Shown here: positions 57,546-64,000 of the stretch, piece after piece | How the letters are laid out: every line of letters begins with the position of its first letter | How positions within the stretch are numbered: position 1 is the stretch's first letter | From: Peromyscus leucopus | Taxonomy: Eukaryota; Chordata; Mammalia; Rodentia; Cricetidae | NCBI RefSeq assembly: GCF_004664715.2 | Contig: NC_051075.1 | Coordinates: 38,215,958-38,279,957, forward strand | Length of the DNA stretch: 64,000 bases | Direction: 5' to 3' | Made by a program: the position numbers and the translations under genes | Notes under the pieces: generated by a model | The model's input: only the letters and a program-made list of their open reading frames with translations | Database searches by the model: none | Told to the model about the DNA's origin: nothing

Positions 57546-60500
57546 GAAATCACCCAAGAAATGAGAGTATCTTGTGTAAGTCCAGGACAGTACCAGATTC
57601 AAACAACCTGCAGAACCCAGTAGAACGAAGGTTGAGAGCTATCCCAAGACCCATTGTGAGATTTCAGAGTAGGGGTTCTGGGGACCCCTTTGCCTTGGAT
57701 CAACTCCTGCTGTCAGAGAAGGTCCCAGGAGCAGACAGAATGCCCTCTTTTCCATTCTCCTCTTCATCCTCAGCTCTCTGAACTCAGCCTCACGGGTGAA
57801 GCACCCTGTGAAGAATCCAGAGCACTGTTCACCTCACCCCCTCACCCAGTTTTCTGCTTCCTGTGAGTCTTTGAAATGCCCTTGGACTCTAGCACCAGGC
57901 GCCAACAATCTTTGTTCAGCCACTTGGGCAAGTTAATCCCCAAGGCTGTGTTGCAAGTGTGTTACATGATTTTATTGAGGGCAATGTGAGTGTGTGTGTG
58001 TGTGTGTGTGTGTATGCTTTCTTGGGAGCACATTTGTCCCTACGTGTGATCAGACCTAATGGTTACCTCTACAACGCTTTATTATGTGATCCCCTTGAGC
58101 GGTTTGGGAAATCATTTTTGAGTGAGGTATAATGAGTTCAGCTATTTTGGAAGACATCCAAACGAGACTAACAGGAAAGGAACTACGAGAGACGGGGGGG
58201 GGGGAGCCTGGCTTACACCCTGGAGAGCCCACCACTCACCTTCCCCAACTTGGCAACGATGTATAGTTACGCTGGGGCCATGTCAGCTTTTGGAAACAGA
58301 CAGAACTTGGCCAGAAGTCATACTTATATATGTCTCTTATTCCTGTTCCAGCCTTCCTTCCTTCCTGATTCACACTCTATTTTATTTAATAGGCTCCCAG
58401 AAAAGACTGGTCGCCACAGTTGCTAAAAACCCCAGGTGGCCACCATGGCCGCTGTTCCTCTACTGGTCAAGTTGCCTTTGAACCTGGCAGACGGTGTGTT
58501 TCCAGAATGGTGGATTCTGGCTCACCTGGGATGGTCCGGGCAGAAAGCAAAGGTAAAGCCTGTTCATCCTGCTCCACAGCCTCTGCTGAGGACACGCAGG
58601 CAGGTTGAAACAGCACCTTGCATTTGAAGTCACCGGAGTCTCATGAAAAACTGTTCTTATTTCTGGACGGGTGCCCAGGTGAGGGCCCAGGCTGTTGGCT
58701 CCAGCTCAGAGAATGTTCCTCCTTCCTAGAGAAATGCTCCCTCTGCCTACCTGAACTTTCTCTTGATTCTGGGCACACATCTATGCCAAGAGCATCTTTA
58801 TTTCCACGTTATCACTAAAAGGCTGGTAGTCCTGGTCTGATGTTACTGTCTCCTTGACTTTTTTTTTTTTAACCAAGAAGCCTTAAAGTGTTACGCAATT
58901 TCTCCTTGTCTAAAGCTACTGTAGGACTCTCCCAGCAATGACTAGAATCAAGGCATTACTTGGAATCCTTCCTTCTTGTCAATCACTGGTAACACGAATG
59001 CAGCATCGACCATGTGCTGGGCACCACGTTAAACACATCATATAATTGTGTTCAACGTCCACCAGGACCCTAGGAACCCTCAACTTTAAAGATGACAAAG
59101 CCTGGCTTAGAAAATCCAACTCATTCTAAGCTTTACAGAAACAGCAGCCTGGCCGGGTCTGAGTCCCTCTCTCCCTGGTCACTAGATCATCTCACGGAGG
59201 GGAGAATTAGGATGCTGAGCAATGCATGTCTCTCAGAAAGCACATGGCGGAAACCCATCAGCATGCATACTACAGCCGAGTTTGCCTGTTGACGGTGGGG
59301 AGGCACTTAAATCACACTCCAATTCAGGACAATGCTAGAGTCGGTTTGTTATCAGCGTGGTAGGAGGACAGGAAACTTGAGAACCTCTGCCCTTAGAAGT
59401 CTTCAGGGACCAAACGTACACACAAAGGAGTTAAACGCTGCTAACATTTCTGGGAATTTATATACCAAAGAAGTGGGGAAAATGAAGTTCACAGGACTCT
59501 GCTGCGGCCATGTAGGGCCAGGCTGAAGGTGAACTTAGAATACTAGGCATATGTTTAAAATCGGTAGCGCTGGTTGGCCGGAAAAGTTTGACTGGGGAAA
59601 AGTGGACTTGACTTTGCCCTTAAAAGGGTGAGATTTGGGTTTGTAGGAAGGAAGAAGGAAAAAAAATCTAAGTAGGAGAAAACATGAGCTGTGATAGAGG
59701 AAAGAGTGAGTCTGGGGTCTGGGGAGGCTGAATTGAGAAGGGCTGACCATAGCGTAGGAATGGAACTTACGTGGGAGGGATGGAGGGTGGGTGTGAGAGG
59801 GGTCTTGAACACTCAATTCACTAGTTCAAAAGTAAGAGTGAAGACAAAAAAAAAATAAAGATGTAGAAGAAACAGGTACACAGTTGTTAAATGTATCTTT
59901 TGTACCTGGTGTGGCTCATTTTGTCTATATCAAATGTCTATGCCTAGAGTTTATATGAACCCTATAATAACAATAAACTGTGGAACTGGGTTCCATTATC
60001 GCTTCAGCAGCAGAGCCGTATCTGCCTGCCCAGATTTTCCCCTGAGCTGAAGGAGAGCCATAGGTGGGAAGTGAGGTTGCTCACTGCTCAAAGTCAAGGG
60101 CACTAGATGATCTCAGGAAACAAGTCATCCATTGTGATTACTTCCACTTCCAAGATAAGGTTGTCCCTGTCGGAAGAGAGCCGATGCTTGCTTAGACCAG
60201 CCAGAACCTGTTACCTGGCTCAGAAGGATGCTAAAGACATCCTGACAAGTTCATGTTCTCTTTTCCTGAATTCCAAGTTCACCACATTTGCACTGTTTTC
60301 CTGTAAACTGATTTGCATAAAGAGCATTCCACCTGGGCACCTTCATGGGTCATCCTGTCTCTAGGTTGGGTAAGAGATACATTGTTTTTCTTAGTTCTCC
60401 AGGAGGAACAATTGGTCCTCGGTGTGGAGCTGGGAAAGACAGTATCAGAAGCTGCTCTGCTGGAGGTGCATTTCATCCATTCTATACTGATAACATTTCC

Positions 60501-60693
60501 AGTTTAAGACAGTGTTCTCATGGCCGGGATCCAGAAGAGCAGCGGCTGCAGGATCCTGGCCTTTCTTGACTTCTCAGTATCTAACGTGATAAATCGTGGT
60601 GCTATTAAACACAAGGCACTGTTTCTCTTTTTTAAAACTTTGGGTGGAATAAGAAAATCTGTTTCCCTTTGTATTTAAAATAGAGATGTGTGA
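57546..60693. other. Mostly unassigned DNA with a (TG)n and a MIR fossil
   Basis: (TG)n at 57987-58013; a G11 run near 58195-58204; a minus-strand MIR at about 58975-59095 ('gcatcgaccatgtgctgggc', 'taaacacatcatataattgt'). Open frames at 58420-58818 and 60107-60507 show no domain I recognise. Confidence 0.4.
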
Positions 60694-60822
60694 AGCCGGG
60701 AGGTGGTGGCCCACTTGGGAGGCAGAGCCAGGCGGATCTCTGTGAGTTCAAGGCCAGCCTGGGCTACAGAGTGAGTTCCAGGAAAGGCTCCAAAGCTACA
60801 CAGAGAAACCTTATCTCGGGAA
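60694..60822 (+). repeat. B1 SINE with internal deletion
   Basis: 'gaagccgggaggtggtggcc' is followed directly by 'cacttgggaggcagagccag', so about 20 bp around the 'cctttaatcccagcac' motif are missing. The rest ('gcctgggctacagagtgagt', 'ctacacagagaaacc') is intact. Confidence 0.9.
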
Positions 60823-61151
60823 AAAAAAAATTTAAAAAAAAATATAGATTATCTGTATCATCCTAGCTTCCGATATTTAATGTTCTCTTTAACAGACTTC
60901 TTAAATAAAGAAGTCAGGTGATAACTGAAATGCAAGATTTTTGCCACGATACCCAAGAAACGCCAAAACAGAAAAACAAGAACCAACTAAAGATGGAGAA
61001 AGGCCGCGTGCTGAGGTACACAGGGACTATCTCCTATACCACTGTTAACCGGATGGACTGAGAGGCACGGTCTTGCAAGTCCATCCCACATACCCTACTC
61101 TTTGAGCCAGAGAACCCTGATGGTGCTGAAAGACAGTGGGAACCAAGTGAG
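60823..61151. other. Unassigned non-coding DNA
   Basis: No feature recognised. Confidence 0.4.
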
Positions 61152-61292
61152 CCTGGACCTGTGGTTTGCACTCTACGATATCATGACCTTGATTCTGACC
61201 TGGACCCATTGTTTGTGCTCTACAATATCATGACCTTGATTCTGACCTGGACCCATTGTTTGTGCTCTACAATATCATGACCTTGATTCTGA
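61152..61292. repeat. 47-bp tandem triplication
   Basis: Units at 61152-61198, 61199-61245 and 61246-61292, each beginning 'cctggacc' and ending 'gaccttgattctga'. Units two and three are identical; unit one differs at about six positions. The next five bases ('cctgg') begin a fourth copy. Confidence 0.97.
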
Positions 61293-62896
61293 CCTGGCTA
61301 GAACAACAAGTCATCCAGTGAGGAAAAGACTGTCTTCTAAGCTAACTGGAATACCCCAGGGTCAATCCTCTCACCCGGCCCCTCTGTCTCCCTTTCCATG
61401 TCTATTCAGAGACTATGCCTCCTCAGCCCAGCAGGAGATAAACAAAGACAAGAGGATGGGATGTTACCTGTTAGAAGGTCTAGCTGTGTAATGAAAAGAG
61501 CCATACTGGGAGCTGGGTGTGTCCTATACACCACTCTACATGCAACAGCGAGGCACCTCTCATTCCCCATCTTACAGTTCAGAAATCACTGCACTAGAAC
61601 CCCCAACCTCATGATCAGATGAGTGAGCTGGATAGGTAGCTCGTAGAGCCTGAAAGCTCAGGCAGGAGGATGACCATCCGCTTCCTCGTCTACTCTGCTT
61701 TGCTTGTGTCCAGAGGAAAGTAAGAAAGTGGAAACACCTCCCCAGCACTCTCTGGATATTCGGCTCTCGTTTCTAATAGGAATAGGCAGGAGATGCTCAA
61801 ATGGCCCAAGCGATGAATAGCTCCAGATAAGGGGAAAGAGAACAGTCTTTTGACCAAAACTTGAAGCAGCATGGTGTCTCTGAAAGAAAATGTCTTCAGG
61901 AAAGGATCCACCTCAGCATCTGTAGTTCTGTAGCTCCAAGATGACTGGACAGGCAGGACCACTGCAAGACAGCAGCCAGACGCCACCAGGAGAACGGTGG
62001 GGTGAAATAAGAAGGAAGGGCAGATCCCAAAGTGACCCTGGAGGTAGCAATCACAGCAGACTCCATTCCACAACGAAGGGCCAACCTGGAGCAAAAAAGC
62101 CAAGACACTGCCAAGCGAGGTGACAGAAAGCCTGGAGAGGAATCACATGTGTCCCTAATGACTAGCCTGAACAGGGTGCCGAGAACAATGGCCAGAACCA
62201 GCAGAAGACAGCCTGAGCCGAAGACCATCTGAGAGAAAATTAGAATGGCTGCCCTCGCTTAGAGGCATGTCTTATAATGTGCTGAGGCTTCGAGTGGTTT
62301 ACCAACAGGAAAAACTGACAGCGGAAAAAAGACTGTTCTAAGAAACAGGGTTCTACCTGAGAATCCCAGACTTACCGGCTATGTTTGTGTGCGGGGGCTA
62401 TGGAAATTCATTTTCAATAGACAAACAGAGACATTGAGAAAACAGAGACAGAGAGATAGAGACAGGCAGACAGGCAGAGGGAGAGAGTCTAAAAATGGCT
62501 CTCAATGACTATTGGCGCCTACATGAAATATAAAACAAGCATCTTAAGTGTTTCTAAACTATATATTAAAAGCTAATGTGTACCATGGAAAATAGGTTTT
62601 ACTTAGGTCTGAAAGGTTAAAATTACATCCAAAGAAACTGATAAATAAGGATAAAGAAGTGTATTCCATAATGAGCTGGCATTATTTTTGGTAACTGGGG
62701 AAGTGATATGAAATGTTACCATTTACCATGCAATACTGTTTCCTCTAAGTGGCTTTTGGGTTGAAAGCCACTGCTCCAGAGAAATGTTTGCTAAACCAGC
62801 TCATCTCTAAACTGAAGTTACTGCAGGATCTGGTGGAAATGTATCTGGCTTCAGTTGGCGGAACCCCAATAAGCTGAGGCCTTAAAACTACATAAA
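61293..62896. other. Unassigned non-coding DNA
   Basis: No gene or repeat recognised apart from a (GACAGA)-like patch near 62440-62480. Frames at 61690-62232 on both strands match no family. Confidence 0.4.
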
Positions 62897-63108
62897 GGGA
62901 CTGGAGGGATGACCCAGTAGTTAAGGGCACTCACTGCTATTTCAGAAGACCCAGTTCCAAACACCCGCACTGGGCAGCTCACAACAGCCTGCCACTCCAG
63001 ATCCAGAAGATCCAACACCCTCTTCTGGCCTCCGACAATACCTACATGCACATAGTGCACATGCCTATACTCAGGAGCACACACCTACACACAAAATAAA
63101 TAATGAGT
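62897..63108 (+). repeat. B3-type SINE
   Basis: 'agggactggagggatgaccc', 'agttaagggcactcactgct', 'cccagttccaaacacccgca', 'caccctcttctggcctccga', CA-rich middle, tail 'acaaaataaataatgag'. Plus-strand B2/B3 order. Confidence 0.85.
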
Positions 63109-64000
63109 AAACACTTTTTGGTAGGTCAGAAAAATCCTTAGGGTCTGTGAAAGTGAGCAGTAATCAGTAGAAAGTCAAGGCGGGATGAAGTATGTTTTCT
63201 CAGCTAATGTGTTAGTTTACAGCTACCTGCTCCTTTAGTGCTTATGAGTTTGCTTGGGAATTCATAAACTACAGCAGAGCCGAGCTAAGGATTTTGAAAA
63301 AGAATGTTTCTCCTCTATGATTTTGGCCTTTGACAAAGCTTTGATCTGAAGTGGGGGGAGGGGAAGAATCTCATGAATTCTTGCTTGTGGGGGGTTAAAT
63401 GGGATAGGTGTGGGCAAGAAGAGAGAGGTTATACCTACAGTGATCATAAGAAATACTTCAGACTGTCATAAAAATTAAATTGTCTAAATCACAATCCTTT
63501 TCCTCCTTTATGGGTACACTGTGATAACTGTCTTTTTTTTTTTTTTAATCTATATCTCTACTTACGTTGGTTGTTAAAAGAAAAGCAAGTATTTGGAAGA
63601 GATTTGAAGAAAACTCAAATATTGTACTACAAAAAAAATTGGTTACTTCTAAGAATATTTTGCTGCCATGTAATTGTTTAATAAAATTAGAGAATAAAGA
63701 TGTTGCCCAGTGACCTCAGCCCCTGCCTAGTGACCCTCCTAAAATGCCACTTAATCTCATGAGTAATTCTGACCGTTCTATGGCTTCCCATCTTGAGCAT
63801 TCCCAGTATATGTGAAGAGTAACATAGAATCACACAGGGAAATGTATCGATTTAGGATTTCCCCCAAACTGTTCATCACTGTGCTCCAAAGGATTGATTT
63901 GCAGAGCATTCCTTTGCTCATTTGACAAACGGGGCAGCTCTCTAGGGTGAGAATTTTAAGAGCTGTGTGACACCTGCATGTATAAAAGACTGATTAGCAG
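63109..64000. other. Unassigned non-coding DNA
   Basis: T14 homopolymer at about 63533-63546. The final 400 bp are AT-rich and SINE-free. No coding or RNA gene recognised. Confidence 0.4.

Noticed and set aside
58420..58627. Possible exon-like frame starting MATMAAVPLLVKLPLNLADG
   Set aside because: It has an attractive start context, but I recognise no family and it lies in unassigned DNA without CpG island or partner exons. A protein search would settle it; a hit to a rodent or human protein would overturn this rejection.
62897..63108. tRNA-like A/B-box sequence
   Set aside because: It belongs to a B3 SINE (tRNA-derived retroposon) and lacks a tRNA cloverleaf.

Overview
This window is mammalian nuclear DNA from a rodent. 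It is packed with rodent-specific repeats: B1 (7SL-derived), B2/B3 and B4 (tRNA-derived) SINEs, two copies of a hAT-type element I recognise as URR1, ERV-type LTRs, and very long (TG)n, (TC)n, (GATA)n and (TATG)n microsatellites. The youngest B1 copies (34235-34398, 40028-40191, 19358-19530) share diagnostic changes such as 'gctaccaagtgagttcc' (or its equivalent on the other strand) and 'aaaggcgcaaagc'. I associate these with cricetid rodents (deer mouse, vole, hamster type) rather than Mus, but the species cannot be fixed from the sequence alone. Older mammal-wide fossils (MIR, L2-like 3' end, L1M-type L1, a Tigger-like MITE) are also present.

I find no convincing protein-coding gene, exon chain, CpG island or structured RNA gene. 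The longest open frames (223, 217, 162, 161 and 157 codons) lie in tandem repeats, homopolymer-crossing stretches or repeat DNA and show no recognisable family. The window therefore reads as intergenic or deep-intronic. The only host-gene-derived segment is a short retrocopy of the 3' end of a ZCCHC10-like mRNA (about 18540-18840, minus strand), embedded in an endogenous retrovirus (ERV) cluster.

Layout. 1-8.6 kb: mostly single-copy-looking DNA with a B3, a Tigger-like MITE and MIRs; 4.5-8.6 kb is notably SINE-poor. 8.6-16.7 kb: dense SINEs, a fragment of ancient L1, an 83-bp alternating purine-pyrimidine tract, and two copies of a composite repeat with internal B1-like sequence. 18.2-20.1 kb: two related LTRs facing outwards, each with a polypurine-type tract on its inner side, enclosing the ZCCHC10-like fragment, ERV internal DNA and a young B1. 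21.7-26.5 kb: B1s, B4, URR1, a 30-bp minisatellite and a further LTR. 31.6-33.9 kb: a roughly 140-bp inverted duplication, then an L1 3' end. 34-40.2 kb: young B1s, GATA repeat, a self-complementary (CT)(CA)(GA) tract and the second URR1. 40.5-47.1 kb: three LTR-like blocks and an insertion of about 4 kb that splits an older rodent repeat. 51.2-57.2 kb: a rodent repeat interrupted by B1, a solo LTR with near-perfect 6-bp flanking duplication, and a large L1M-type fragment carrying nested younger insertions. 57.3-64 kb: a polypurine tract, a MIR, a B1, a 47-bp tandem triplication and a B3.

There are no genes here that work together. The window is a record of layered retrotransposon insertion, local duplication and microsatellite growth. 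Repeat names are recognised by eye; where I know the sequence but not the catalogue name I use neutral labels: family R1 (minus-strand copies run '...accaaaagcaactt... / ...gtcaagttgacaacc'), R2 ('gtggtttgaat...ctaagaca'), R3 ('cttcctgactgtggatccgc...caaaataaac') and R4 ('tgtggtgatat..gtgtaccctaataaac').
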